Origin: Epiperipatus broadwayi | Taxonomy: Eukaryota > Onychophora > Udeonychophora > Euonychophora > Peripatidae | Direction of reading: 5' to 3' | DNA: 64,000 bases | Assembly: GCA_028023455.1 (NCBI GenBank) | Contig: JAQFVV010012400.1 | Coordinates: 13,275,748 to 13,339,747 of the forward strand | Shown: piece by piece, positions 34,431 to 46,798 of the stretch | Layout: each line of letters begins with the position of its first letter | Position numbering within the stretch: the stretch's first letter is position 1 | The notes under the pieces: generated by a model | Databases searched by the model: none | What the model saw: the letters and a program-made list of their open reading frames with translations, nothing else | Told to the model about the DNA's origin: nothing | Program-made: the position numbers and the translations under genes

Positions 34431-34899
34431 ACATTTCAAAACTGATAACTTAAAAAAGATTTTTATTCCATTATTGACTGATGACTTGATTTTTTTAAAA
34501 CATTAATTACAAAGTTTTGTAGTTTGCATTAAAACATTGTAGATTTTTGAATTGGAGAGGGTAACAGTCATCAGCAGTGTCAGTGTAGAACCTAGAGATT
34601 TTATTATTATTATTATCAGTTCAAATTAAAATCTCTACTAATACACTTCTTAGATGCCTGCTTCAACAAGTTGTTTCAACTTCATTAAGCTATGCATCAT
34701 TCAAGTTTAAAAAAGATATATTCTGTCAATAGTGTAATTACAATATAAATTGAACCATTGTCTTAGTTTTTCAATTACAACTGGACATCAGGTTTATTAG
34801 TGATCTTAAATAATTTCTTGTTAAATGCTATAATTAATCAAGTGTTTAATTATCAGAAATTTACCATTATATATGTAACTCACAATAAAAATTATTATA
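34431..34899. other. Spacer between LINE copies
   Basis: Tail-like AT-rich DNA with a (TTA)n stretch at about 34600 (TTATTATTATTATTATCAG), which could be the microsatellite tail of RTE copy 1. No coding signal. Confidence 0.35.
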
Positions 34900-36850
34900 G
34901 CACTTGATCATTTTAAAACATTAACAGACTTTGAAGACAATTCAGACTTGACAGAAATCAGTAAAAGAATTAACTGATACTCTTAAGAATTGTAAAATAG
35001 ATAGCTAGTACAAAAAGCAACAATTCAGCAATACATTTTCAAAGAAGATATTATAATGTAAGAAAAAAAAAATGAAAATATTTAAAAATGATTCATCAAG
35101 AATATCTGGAGTTCTGCAAAACAGCATGAACAAAGAGTTAATAATGATATAAACAAAACTGAATTACCAAGAAACACTAAAAATGAGAATTAAAAGTTAA
35201 AATGTTTTGGTATTGAAAGAAAAGTTATTTCAGCAACAAGAAGGGAAAAATAGAACTATTAATAAAAAAAAGATGACATCATGAAATGTGTGGAAGAGTT
35301 CTATACATAATTATATGGTAATAACTAACAAGAAAACAAAGTATCCCCTACAATTAATGCACCTGAATTGCTAAGCATTTTCAGTAAAGAGATGAGACAA
35401 ACAATAAATCTATGAAGAAAGGAAAAGCTCCAGGAAATAATAGAATTGTTAGTGATATTCTAAAATAAACAGGCAATTTCAAGATTAAAAAAATGTAAAA
35501 ACAAATAATCAAATGGCTTTATTGCTCAAAAATTCACAAGTTCCAAGTGCCAGAACAGGAAATAAATCAGAGATAGAATGTCAATCTTTGGAACTTCAGG
35601 TTCTTGTATCAATTTCAATTCTAATATTTCCAGCATTCAAACTTATGAACACCGAGCAATAAATTCATTCAATTTTAATGCAATAACAATTTTGATATTT
35701 AAGAGATGATAAAATATTAGTAATTACAGACATTAATTTTATCAGTTTTATATAAAATCTTTTCCAAATAATTCCAGCTCGTATTTGGGATTCCAATTAA
35801 TCAAAAACAAACTGGGTTTAAAAGTTATTTTCCCACAGTGGATCACATCCAAATAATTAGGCAAGTTATAAATCAATGAATATTAGATACTAATTTGTTT
35901 TGGATTTGTAGATTATAAAAATTCATTTGTTTCTACAAACACTTCCATGATAATTAAAGCTTTGAATATCAAAACAGAGCCAGGATATTGTTTATCCAAA
36001 AAAATATCAAAATGCAAAGTAGTGAATACATTAACTGGTAACACTGAGATTAATATTGAGAAGGATATGCAACATGCTGATTCTCCATCTCCAAAACTTA
36101 TAATTTTTAAAAAATATTTTGTGGATTAAAATAGAAAGCTAAGAGAGTAGATAAAGATTATTTCATTTAGATATTGCAGATGATATTTTTTAAAATAATG
36201 CTCCAAAGCTTTAAGAAATGTTACAAAGTAGATCAATGAAAATAAGAAAGTAGGACTAAAAATAAATGCTAAAAGAACTGAAATATTTGATTTTTCAGAA
36301 GAATAAAGATTTAAAATTAGGGATTAGAAGACAACTACAAATACCTTAGTTGGATTATTAATAGATGAAAACAATGGATGAAATTAATTAAAGAATTAAA
36401 CTTTGATAGAGCACTTCTTTTATTTGCCTATGTATTTGAAAATGTTTTTTTTATATGTTTACCAATTCTTATTTTTGAATGTGAGACTTGGACATTTAAC
36501 AGAAAACCAATACAGAGAAATCAAACCACTCGATGAAGTATCGAGATTTATGTTAGGAGTAGTAAGAAGAGATCAAAAACAACATACATAGGTGAGAGAA
36601 GAAATTATCATTGAAAGGATTAAGTAATTAAAATGGAACTAGATTGCACATATTACTAGAAAAAGAATGATAACAGCTGAAGTTTTAAATTGGATTTCAA
36701 AAAACCTAAAAAAAAAATTGTATGCGAGATAGATGGATTAAAATAAGTAAGTTTATTGGCGCAAGGTATAGAAGAATGACTGCGAATTGAAAAAAACTGG
36801 ACCAAATTTGGAGATCTTTATTCTTGCAATGTATTGGTAATGATTGAAAA
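34900..36850 (+). pseudogene. RTE-type LINE, copy 2, in tandem with copy 1
   Basis: Same family and orientation as 32090-34430. The shared words KCVEEFYT.LYGNN, NAPELLSIFSKE and KKGKAPGNNRI (near 35290-35450; the family has GKAPGxDGI) precede a reverse-transcriptase remnant (IADDIF near 36175, KVGLKINAKRTEI near 36250). A better kept C-terminal stretch follows in 36403-36591: LFLNVRLGHLTENQYREI and FMLGVVRRDQKQ, where the family reads CETWTL and RMLGI..RD. About 220 bp at 35470-35690 do not fit the LINE and may be an insertion. Frames are broken throughout. Confidence 0.75.
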
Positions 36851-37039
36851 TGTTTATATAACTTATATACTATTTTATATTGATATAATTAGTTTGCAGA
36901 CATTTATAGAGATAAATCAGGGAATATTTAAATGCCACATTTTAAAAATTGATATTCTACTAATGATAATTATAAAATGTGTGAATATATAGTAAATTAT
37001 TGTTTTACTTTTAAAGATTTTCCTATGTCACTTAGGATT

Positions 37040-37560
37040 TATATTCAATTAAAAAATAAAAAGCCTTATTATGTTATCAATGACTGTAAAGTAATTAATT
37101 GGATTATTGCCATTCATAAGAAATTTCAAGCACTGGAAGTGATAGGGGTGATTTTTTAGACCATCTAATGTACTTCTGACAGGAATAAAACCATAGTCAG
37201 ATAAAATTTTATTTTTGAACAGAAGTGACATTTTATCCTTAACTATCATTTCCAATAATTTAGAAATAACAAAAATGATAGCAATAGGACTATAATTATC
37301 CATGAATGGAATCACCCTTTTTATAAATAGAATAACACTAAATTTCAAACATTCAATGATCCAAAATATAAAGATAAATTAAATAAATGAACCAGAACAG
37401 GAATAAATAACTTTTGAGTTTCAGTGTCTTCCATTCATTTATTGCACTAATCAGGGCATAATGTCTACCATAAGGATCAATTTGATTACTTCCCAAAATG
37501 AATATCCATAATCTGCTTTCATACATTATGTATTTAACTAAATTTATCAAAGTTTTTGAT
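37040..37560 (-). pseudogene. CR1/Jockey-like LINE reverse-transcriptase fragment
   Basis: The minus-strand frame 37049-37348 contains SPIAIIFVISKLLEMIVKDK and LLFKNKILSDYGF followed by RSTLDGL. This matches the conserved reverse-transcriptase block 'YRPI-S/A-xLPxxSKxxEKxV... LxxxILSxxQxGFRxxxSTxxAL' shared by CR1, L2 and Jockey LINEs. Upstream on the same strand, 37353-37550 (GSNQIDPYGRHYALISAINE) may be linker. The core beyond region 2 and both ends are missing. It lies antisense, just downstream of RTE copy 2. Confidence 0.78.
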
Positions 37561-37916
37561 ACATAATTTCAGATACAAAAATGCATTCTTGACAATTCAC
37601 TAAACTGACTGACTGTTGCTTATTGAATTCCTCAAAAGGATAAATTAATTAAATTGGCCAACTTTGAGGAGCATTACTAGATTCACAAATTAACTTATAT
37701 CTAATGAAGGATTAATTCCAAGTGACAAATGTGTGTGTATTTTTGCTCAAGTAAATGGAATTGTGTCCATCCTTTCACTTTAGTGCTTGAACATCAATTG
37801 TTTTTAGAGGATATCTTTAAGTGACTTTAATTAAAATACCTTATTTTGAGAAGACCAAAATAATTTTTAAAATAATTATAAAATTGTGATGCAAACCAGT
37901 ATTGTATATACAAAAA

Positions 37917-38620
37917 TATATAGGGTATATGAGCACAGACTTTCACACCATTCTATCTCATATCCCTGACATACTTGAACACATGTATGCTGAAAAGATA
38001 AATAATCACCCATACACGTATTTCATGCTAAACCAGCAATCATCAGTTGGTTCAGATTATCATCTCCACACATACATGCAACAAGTGCTCAGATATATAT
38101 ATATATTAAGATAGCCAATCTGGTGAGTGGTGTGAAAGTCTGTGCTCATATATCCTATATATTGATATAGGTATATAATAGGCCTGTATTTCAGTTATTA
38201 CATAGTAGAGATGTCTGCCCATCCCTTGTATATGTATTAAATGGATGTCCTGTACATGAGGGGTCAGATTGATTTTAGATCAACATGAGTGTGACAAGAA
38301 TCTCAGCCTTAGGGTGGCCTTTGAGTGTTGAATGGACAGGTGAAGAGTTGGAGTGGATTGAAGCCTGTCCATTAAAGTATGAATATTGGCTATCTTAATA
38401 TATATCTGAGCACTTATTGCATAATGTGTGATGATAATCTGGACCAACTGATGATTGCTGGTTAAGCATGAAATACGTATATTGGTGATTATTTATCTTT
38501 TCAACATGTGTTCAAGTGTATCAGGGATATGAGATAGAGTGGTGTGAAAGTCTGTGCTCATATACCCTATATTGATATAGGTATATAATAAGCCCGTATT
38601 TCAGTTATTATATATATAAA
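37917..38620. repeat. 0.7-kb foldback of dispersed repeat family 1 with internal direct repeat
   Basis: Arm 37917-38118 (GGGTATATGAGCACAGACTT, CACCATTCTATCTCATATCC, GCAATCATCAGTTGGTTCAG) is the inverted copy of 38378-38575 (CTGATGATTGCTGGTTAAGC-type words, GGATATGAGATAGAGTGGTG, TCTGTGCTCATATACCCTAT). In addition 38120-38200 and 38540-38620 are direct repeats (GGTGTGAAAGTCTGTGCTCA through GTATTTCAGTTATTA). The central 38321-38370 carries the GAAGAGTTGGAGTGGATTGA word found at 11900. The frame at 37902-38114 is repeat sequence. Confidence 0.85.
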
Positions 38621-41600
38621 GAGAATATAGAGATCTCGATAACTAATCATTAGAAGTTAAATTAAAAAATGTTAAGAAACATTGTTTTATATTACATTTA
38701 GTTAAATACTAAAGTAATGCTCTCGAAATAACTATGAAAAATGAACTAGCAATTTGTAAACATTAAGGGGCTGAAATATATTGAAGTGTCAGCAATAGTA
38801 AACTAGTATTACTGATCAAGATATTAGTTGGTCATAATTAAATTGTCTTTAGTTAGGTAAATATGAAATATTGGTAAATGGAGTGGCTAAAATATTGCAA
38901 TAAGAACTGTACAGGCTTCTTATAATATAGTTACACCTGCTTTCTCAATAGCCTGTTGACAGCTGGTAGTAAGCGTATCAGTATCATCTACACCCACAAG
39001 TGATTACTAGTTATTTGAATATCAATCATGCAAGTCACTTTGTGTATTCAAATGATTGACCGGAAGATTAACGTATTTTAGATCAGAACTGCACTCTAGT
39101 CTAACTATATAAACCTCAAACTAATTTGTAATTGTATATCTTTTAGCAAATGCAAAATAACTAGCCTATTGAAAAAATTTATGCAAAGTAAGATATCACT
39201 TACTTATATATTCATTAAACAAACAAATAAGTGACTGGTTTAGAATAGTGATATGTTTAAAATTGAAAAGCACAAGTTTGAATAGCTTAAATTTAAAAAA
39301 GTTGGTAATTTTTGTCCTATAGTGTAACTCATCAGAAGAAAGTCATTTAATAATTGATTTAGAAGTTACTGACAAAATTAATTTGCATACATTAAATAAG
39401 TAATATTAACCACTTCTTTTTCTATTACTAGATTTATATAATCATTATCAATGAACACTACATGTCAATGCAAATACCTCTATTACTTTGCTGGCTGTTT
39501 TTTTTGGTACCAAGTCATAAAATGGTCTAATAAGTATTTGTATTAATATCAGTATCCAAAGATTAGTCAATGTTAAGGGCACCACTCTAATGGAGGTTAA
39601 ATATAAGCTAAAGGATGATCTGCATTAAGCTGTAAAAAGATAAGTGTGACTACTATGTAGTACATTAGAAATATTTCAAAAGATATTGATATAAATGAAT
39701 GACGGGAGGCTTATATATCTATGATAAAGACTTTGTGGCGATAAGAATAGCAAATAAGTAATAAATTACATTTTAGGAATATTGCAATAAAAGTACATTT
39801 CAGAGTCATAAAAGATAAATTTGTAATTATGCAAATTAAGATAATCAGAGTAAATAAATAACTTCAAATCATATATGAAGATATATGTTGGAAGAATTTT
39901 ATCTATAATTTTACCACATCTGATTGCCATATCTATTGCCTAATATTCAAGGTTGCAGGATTTTCAAGCAAGCTTGATTTTTTTCCAATAGCTGATTTAA
40001 ATCTATAAATAACCTAAAACCCCCATCTAATTATATATCTAAAGGGTTATGTAACTATTCTTAGCTATAAAGTAAAACAAGGGATTATTAAAGATCTTTA
40101 AAATCAATAATTGACTAGATTAGTTTTATATGGAAAGTTTGCAATCCTCAAAAGTATAAAAAAGAATTCTTTGTGAAAACTTTAATATCAGATTTTTGTA
40201 ATTACAATGGAGAAAGTATTAATTTTTACACTAAGCTATGATGGTTAGGATTTTTAATCAAATCAAACTGAACTTTGATTTAAAGTACAAATTACCAGAT
40301 TAAACTTCTCTTAAATTCTGAACATCTTATGGAAAGATCTTTTATACCAGAAAATACTGTAATGTTTAGGAAGATTAAAATATATTGGATGAAAACTACA
40401 TGGAGTAAAAGTTACCAAATAATCTTTTAAAGTAGTTTGTAGGCAGTTTTAGGAAGCATATATAGATGTAATATAGGTTCCACAATAGTTGATTGATCAA
40501 TTAAAAGCAAAATTAAAAAAAATATATTCTTGGTTTCTAGATATATGTACAGAATTTTAAATATTCAAATTAAAAAATGTAATGAATCGAAATCTAAAAG
40601 CAGTAAAAACAAGACAGAGAACAAATAAACAAGGTCATGGAAAGAAAAAAAACCACATTATCCCTGTCAGCAAAAATAGCCTAATAATGAGAGGGGAATT
40701 TGAGAGCTAATATATGCCTGCATTAATTCCTGGAAAAAATTTCATCAATTAAAATTATATGATAAATAAATGTTTAATATTAATAAATTAAAAATAGAAG
40801 AGGAGAAATGAATCAGTGTTAAATTGAAACAAAATTGTTTGAGGATTAATGTGAATAGATTTTAAAAGTTTGCATATTAAGGAAAGCAAATCAAATCAAG
40901 ACAAGTAGATGATGTTTCAGTAAAAATATTTGATCAGCTTTGTTAATAATTTGTGACAGCTTGTTTTCTGCTTAACACAAACTATTCTCAAATTGATTTT
41001 TTTCCCCTGAAAGAATGACACAAGCTATCATTTATGCAAAATACTTAATTAACTGAAAAAGTGAATAAATTTCTTAAAAAATCATGTGAAAGCTTCAATA
41101 TCATATAGCAATTACAAGACAAATCATTCTTAAATAAGAGCTCTCTTAAAACAAAAACTGCATTGATTTTTCAAAGTCCTGGGCAATGGAAAATGCTCTT
41201 ATAATTCAAAATTTAAAAAGTGTAAATTAATATCAATCTTTTTTCTCAGAAGTGATAGTTCAAATGCTCAATAAAATTGTGATTTTCTCATAAATGACTA
41301 TTGTTGAGATGTAATACTAGTAGAATACTTTTAATCTGAAGTACTTAATTTCAGGTGTTTTTTTTTTGATTTTATAAAATTTTCAGATTTTAGCAGAACA
41401 TTCATTATAAATCTCCTGTTTTTTAAAACATTTTAGTAGACACTGCACAAAATTTAAACATATAATTTATATCTATTTATAGTTTTGTATAAATATATTT
41501 TCTATATACATTTATTTAATTAATAATATAAAATTGAGTACATGCTTATTTTTATTTCTGTATAAAATTTTATACAATTGTAATTAAAACAATAAATCAA

Positions 41601-42394
41601 AAGTTTTACTAAGTACCATCTTCCCTATCTTGTGTTAAATGCAATGATTTCTTTTTCATTTAGCAATTAAATGGGAATTTTTTAAAAAATTACTATGAAA
41701 AGCATTATTAATTTTTCCTCTTAGCAGTCAAGAATTATCTTTTAAAATTGGGTTTCAATTTGTAGATGACCAAATGTAACTGTAAACCAATAAGTACTAT
41801 GCATACTTTATTTAATAATAAAAATTCCATTTCTTTTTGGATGGGTAATAAGCTCACAGATGTAATGCACATATTTTATGTAAAAGCTATTGAAAAAAGG
41901 TAATATAAACATATAAAATCATGAATTCATTTACAAATATTTTAGGAATTAGTATTACTTTCAGGGTGAATATAAGTAATTATATATATATTAAAATTTA
42001 TATTTCACTGAATTCATATTTTTAATTTTTTTCCAAAAAAAAAAAAGCAATGATCCATATGCTTTTATGTGTATAAATTGCCATACTGCAGTTATTAATG
42101 TACATTAGCACTTCTCAAATTGTAATTCATCAATGTTATTATTGAATCAAACATTTGAAAACAAATATTACATATTTATTTAGTTAGAAATGACCTTTCT
42201 CCTAATCCATTTCCACAGATTCTTTCATTAAAATTCAAATGTCAAAACATTTTTTTGAAAAACAGCAATATGTAATATATTTTTGTTATTTAATTATAAT
42301 TTTATGAAGAAACACTTATTTTAAAACTTTTATCAAAATTCACAATTTATGTATAAATTTGAAATTAATAAAACTTTAAAATAAGTTTTAAAAT
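38621..42394. other. AT-rich non-coding DNA
   Basis: About 3.8 kb without a convincing exon, repeat or long frame. Its 3'-proximal part (42175-42394) is probably the 3' UTR of gene D, with AATAAA at 42175-42180 on the minus strand. Confidence 0.35.
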
Positions 42395-42479
42395 TCATTT
42401 TACAATATTTTCTGCAAATATTGTCTGTAAAATTTCCATTGTGAAAACTGCATCTTCAATCAAATGGTCAATATGGTAC
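42395..42479 (-). CDS. Gene D, terminal exon (unknown protein)
   Basis: Acceptor CTAACTTATTTCTCCAG (AG at 42481-42480, with a CTAAC branch-like word), one base G completing an upstream codon, then 27 codons and TGA: YHIDHLIEDAVFTMEILQTI and FAENIVK. The other frames stop. It looks like one acidic, leucine/isoleucine-rich helix at a protein C-terminus. No upstream exon was located. It may belong to a separate gene or be an alternative 3' end of gene B upstream on the same strand. Family not recognised. Confidence 0.5.
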
Positions 42480-43149
42480 CTGGAGAAATAAGTTAGAGAT
42501 TAGTCACAACATTGATCATGATTTAAGAAGATATATTGGAATATAGAAAAAATAAAATTAGGTAGCTTACGGCAATTGTTTTATTGAATGGTTTTTTATT
42601 AAATTTTATTTTGGAATGTATTAGCACGATTTTATTTATCAAAGAATATCTTTGTAATTTTGTTGGCTAATAGAACCTGTACCTAAAAAAAATCAGTTTA
42701 ACTTCCTTCTGTTGCTGGTAAACTAAGATAATGCTTAGACTACTGATCTCAATCTAAAATTGCATAAAAATATCATTTTCTATATTGTAATTTATTCCCT
42801 CATTTAACAACCAAAAAATACTAAGATGTCTAGATACATAATACCAAAAAATAAACTATTTATTGTCTTGGTAAATAAGCAAAAATTATATGACCTGGTA
42901 ATATCACTGTGTCATTGCTTGTCAACTCATTAAGTTATTCATTTTTTATATTTAAGGATAAATTTATAAAATAATGAGTTTTAGTATTATATATTTTAAA
43001 ATGGGGAGGACTGAAATTGAATTTTATTTAAAAATCTATAAAAAAAAGTAACAAATACCTAAAAATGAGGAAACAACTTCTTAAACAGTGGAAAAGACAA
43101 AAAGAAATACTATTAAAAACAATATAACCTTGTGCTGGTATAGCATTTA
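42480..43149 (-). other. Intron upstream of gene D terminal exon
   Basis: AT-rich, no open frame or repeat noticed. Confidence 0.3.
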
Positions 43150-43366
43150 ACAAGTAGACAAAAATCACAACTGTTAAGAAAAAAACAACCAATTCTATAA
43201 TTTGCCAAATTTATAGAAGTATTAATATTAAACTTAAAAAAATTGTTCAGAAATTATCAAGTAGATAAAAATCACAACTGTTGAAAAGAGACAAGCAATT
43301 CTACAATTTGCAGAAATTATTGAAGTATTATTATTAAACTTAAAAACGTGTTGAGAAATTAATAAA
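43150..43366. repeat. Tandem duplication of about 108 bp
   Basis: CAAGTAGA.AAAAATCACAACTGTT, CAATTCTA.AATTTGC, AAATTTATAGAAGTATTA/AAATTATTGAAGTATTA and TTAAACTTAAAAA occur twice in direct succession (43150-43258 and 43259-43366), over 80% alike by eye. Non-coding. Confidence 0.75.
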
Positions 43367-43924
43367 TTCATTTATTATATAGTCAGTTGCTTGGAGTAAG
43401 CATTAATATGGAAAGTACAAAAGATTCATTTGCATGTTTTTTAGTTGAAATTTTATCTGAAAACCATTATTTCTTGAATGCAAAACTCACCAATGGATTT
43501 AACTACTCGGGATAAATAATGTATTATACCCCCCACCTCCCCATCCAATCAATCCTAACAATCTAGAAGCCATGATTTTTTTTAGAAGCATAACCAACAA
43601 CTTGTTACATAATATGTGATAGTTTTTATAAAATTTAATTAGCAGGACAATCTTTTAGAATAGACTATCCCCCATTTTTCTTATCATTGAAAGGATAAGT
43701 GGATAAAAACAGATTAACAACTCATAATAATTAAATAGACATCTCTAAAATTAATCTCTTACAATATTTAAAAAAATCGACAGGCGATTATTTACAGACT
43801 AGACAAACCAATACTTATATTAAAATTTATATAGTTGTATTCTTAGTTTTTTAAATTCTTTGACAATATCAGTTAATGCACTAATAATATAATCTATCAA
43901 AAATATACTTTTGGAAATATTTAG

Positions 43925-45128
43925 TGTACAAAACTATATATGAAAAAAGTAAAAAATACAAGAATAAGTAAAAAAAACTATCCTTACTACAGTTATACTA
44001 AAATTTCTGTTGGCTGCATTATCTTTTTATTGCTTTTTGTATAAAGTCTCTGGCTTCCCCAGTCACTGCTATGCAGTTTTCAATGTTAGTTTAAATGTGA
44101 CTGCAATGCAAAAATCAATGACTGTTCTACTTGTGATTTATACAAAAGAACAGCATGCAGTGATTAGTATTTTATGGGCTGAGAAGGTGTCTGATGCTGA
44201 TATATATCTAAGACTTTTTGCACTTAGGGGGAAAGTGTTTTGTCACAAAAAAGTCTGTATGAATGGATAGAGAAGTTTAAGAAAAGTCACACAATTGTCA
44301 AACATGAAGAAGCCGGATGGCCATCCATGTGAATTGTTGATCTAATGAATGAAAGTGGATTATATACAAGATTAATCATGGCTCTGCCTATGCAATAATC
44401 TATGACAGACATTGGTTTTGAAAAGTTTGTGTAAGATAATTACTGAAACAACTGATGATGAATGCAAACAGAAATGTTTGAACCTCTGCAAACAAATTTG
44501 GATTGAAGGAAGCTGAAAGTTTTTTAAAAAGAAATCATTACTGATGATGAGAATAAATGGCAGTGTATAGAATGGAAACATCCTTAATTGTTAATCAAGA
44601 AAAAGTTCAAAAGTCTATACATCAGTTAGAAAATTGATGTTTATAGTTTTCTGGGATTCCAAAGATCCAGTAGTAATGAAACATTATTAGGAAAAAAAAT
44701 TCAATAATCAACAGTGCTAGTTTACAGTGAGATATTCACTGAAGAGCTGAAGCCAAAAATTCAGACAAAATGCAAAGCAATGGTTTCCAATGTGGGTTTG
44801 TTGCATAATAATGCACATCTGCATACCACTGCCCATTGTCATTTTGATGTGTTGAAGCATCTTCCCTATAGTCATGATCTTATTCCATTGGATTATTACC
44901 TGTTTGGTCACCTGAAATAAGCTTTACTAGGACAAAGGTTCACATTATTTGTGGCCTGCAACTCAGCCTAAAATATTTACTAATGAGGGAATACAAAAGA
45001 TTGTTGACAGATGGACAAAATATATTGAAAAGCAGAAGGAATTATGCCAAAAAATGATATATTTGCTTTTTGTGAAAGTTGATTAAAATAAATTCTATAG
45101 TTGGATAATTTTTGAATCACCTTTGTAC
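43925..45128 (+). pseudogene. mariner-family transposase, decayed
   Basis: Frames in order match a mariner transposase (the group that includes SETMAR-like proteins). N-terminus: YTKEQHAVISILWAEKVSDA (44140-44200). First catalytic block: IITDDENKWQCIEWKHP at 44525-44580 (family ITGDETW). Then GLLHNNAHLHTTAH at 44797-44840, where the second catalytic Asp of HDNARPH is Asn, and LPYSHDLIPLDYYLFGHLK, which keeps the third Asp. The C-terminus reads IVDRWTKYIEKQ. There are several frameshifts and stops. The right end TTGAATCACCTTTGTACA (to 45128) looks like a mariner terminus; the left end at about 43925 (TGTACAAAA) is only weakly similar. Open frames 44010-44270 and 44714-44920 are parts of this element; those on the minus strand are shadows. 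Confidence 0.88.
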
Positions 45129-46515
45129 ATTATTCTAATTAGGAATTTCAGATAATTTAAAAAAAAAAAAAAATCTTCCATAAGTAAGCATATGGCAAAC
45201 TTTGTTTAAAACTATAACATTTGACATGATATACTTCTTGCATATGGTTAGAACTGATTACTTATGCATGTCTTTAATTTTTAAGTAAAGTAAAAAATTT
45301 ATAAAACATTTGGAATCTAAAATATATCATATGGATATCATGTTATTATTAGTTGTAATATTAGTGTGCTAGAGAGCAGAAATTTCTAGTTCAATTCCAC
45401 AAAAATCATTTCATAGCCTATATAAATATTATTATTTGTGGAAATTGTGTCAAATTGATTGAAGCAATGATTCAAACCAAAGATATTAACATATTCTCAA
45501 ATTGTTTTAGAGCATATTGCAAAAATGTTTCCATTACCATATTCTTTGGTGTCGATAATAAACCAATAATAATTTTCATCCTACTTTTCACCAATGTTTA
45601 CAACTATATATTTAAAATGTATGCATTATTATATATATATGGAAAACAATTATCTGATTTTTAAAAATCCTTTCTTTTCCAGTCAGAAATATACTTAATT
45701 TAAAATTTTTTTAAATCTATTACTAAATTATCAGAATTACAGTATATAACTTTCATATGCCTGATAATGGGATTATCTACAATAGACATCTCACTAATAT
45801 ATGTTGCTGTCCAGTTTTTCACTGCTTATCTTTACACTGAAGGGTGGTTATGCTTATTTTTGCCAATCTCAATAATAGGATTGTGTGGAGAACAATCTAA
45901 CTTTATTAATTCAATTTAATATTCCTCCTACCACTTTCTTTAAAAACCATTTATTTCTTAGTAAATAAAAAAAAATCAAGCATAATGATAATAAAATGGT
46001 CCCAATGTTTCGACTGTTTTCATGGCCTTTTTCCAAATTTTAAATAATATAAAACATTTTTTCAGACATATTTTAGTACAAGTGGACTGATGTATTGTAT
46101 TGTTTAAATCCTTGAAAAATGCCAAAAAAAACCCAACAACAACAACAAAAAAAAAAAAACAAAAGGGGTGAAATATTGGAAATAAAAAATTTGATGTTTT
46201 AAATCAGTAAGAAATAAATGGTTTCAAAGTAAAGCTTTTTTTAAAATACATGAACTGAAACAAGTTTAATAAAAAAATTATAACTAGATTTTTCAATCTA
46301 AAATTTTAGTTTACATGACCATCTTAATATATATTTAAATTATAGTATATTAGATAAAATCTATTCAGCAACACATCCAATATATCAAATATTAATATAG
46401 AAATAAGCTTTCAATTACAAACTGTGAACTATTTATTTACATATTTTAAGTAATTTCTCAATTAAGGAATAAATAAAAAAAAAGAGAAGCAAACATTATT
46501 TTTCATCAATATTCT
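45129..46515. other. AT-rich non-coding DNA with gene B 3' UTR
   Basis: No supported gene. AATAAA on the minus strand at 46432-46437 lies about 80 bases after the gene B stop and may be its poly(A) signal. The frame 45455-45664 has no exon borders and AT-driven composition. Confidence 0.35.
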
Positions 46516-46562
46516 TCAAGATCTTGCTAATTTCAACTTCAAATATTTTTTTCTTTGACCAG
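46516..46562 (-). CDS. Gene B, terminal exon (unknown protein)
   Basis: Acceptor CTATATTATTTTAAG, then CT completes the G left by the previous exon (GCT, Ala), followed by GQRKKYLKLKLARS and TGA. A second frame (ending KILKNIDEK) is also open but does not fit the phase of the 46733-46798 exon. The C-terminus is basic. AATAAA follows at 46432. Confidence 0.45.
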
Positions 46563-46732
46563 CTTAAAATAATATAGGTTTTTATATCTTTTAATTTAAG
46601 AATGATGTGATTTTGTGCAACAAAGTTTTTTGATTCTACAAATCACATTAAAAAATGTGTGTATATATATATTTAAAATGATTTAAAAATCACAGTGACA
46701 ACAAAATCTCCAGAAATATTAAAAATTCTCAC

Positions 46733-46798
46733 CAAATTTATTAAGCATTTTCACAAATTTTCCACATGCATCAGATAATTTACAAATTTTAAATTGTG
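46733..46798 (-). CDS. Gene B, penultimate exon (unknown protein)
   Basis: 66 bases between acceptor TTTCACAAATTTTAG and donor AAATTTG/GTGAGAAT. CA completes an upstream codon, then 21 codons QFKICKLSDACGKFVKMLNK plus Phe, then one base. Only this frame is open through both borders, and it joins in phase to the exon at 46516-46562. An upstream exon at 61187-61223 ends in the matching phase. It looks like an amphipathic helix; no family recognised. Confidence 0.5.

Noticed and set aside
44372-44911. Minus-strand frames over the mariner
   Set aside because: Shadows of the plus-strand transposase remnant.
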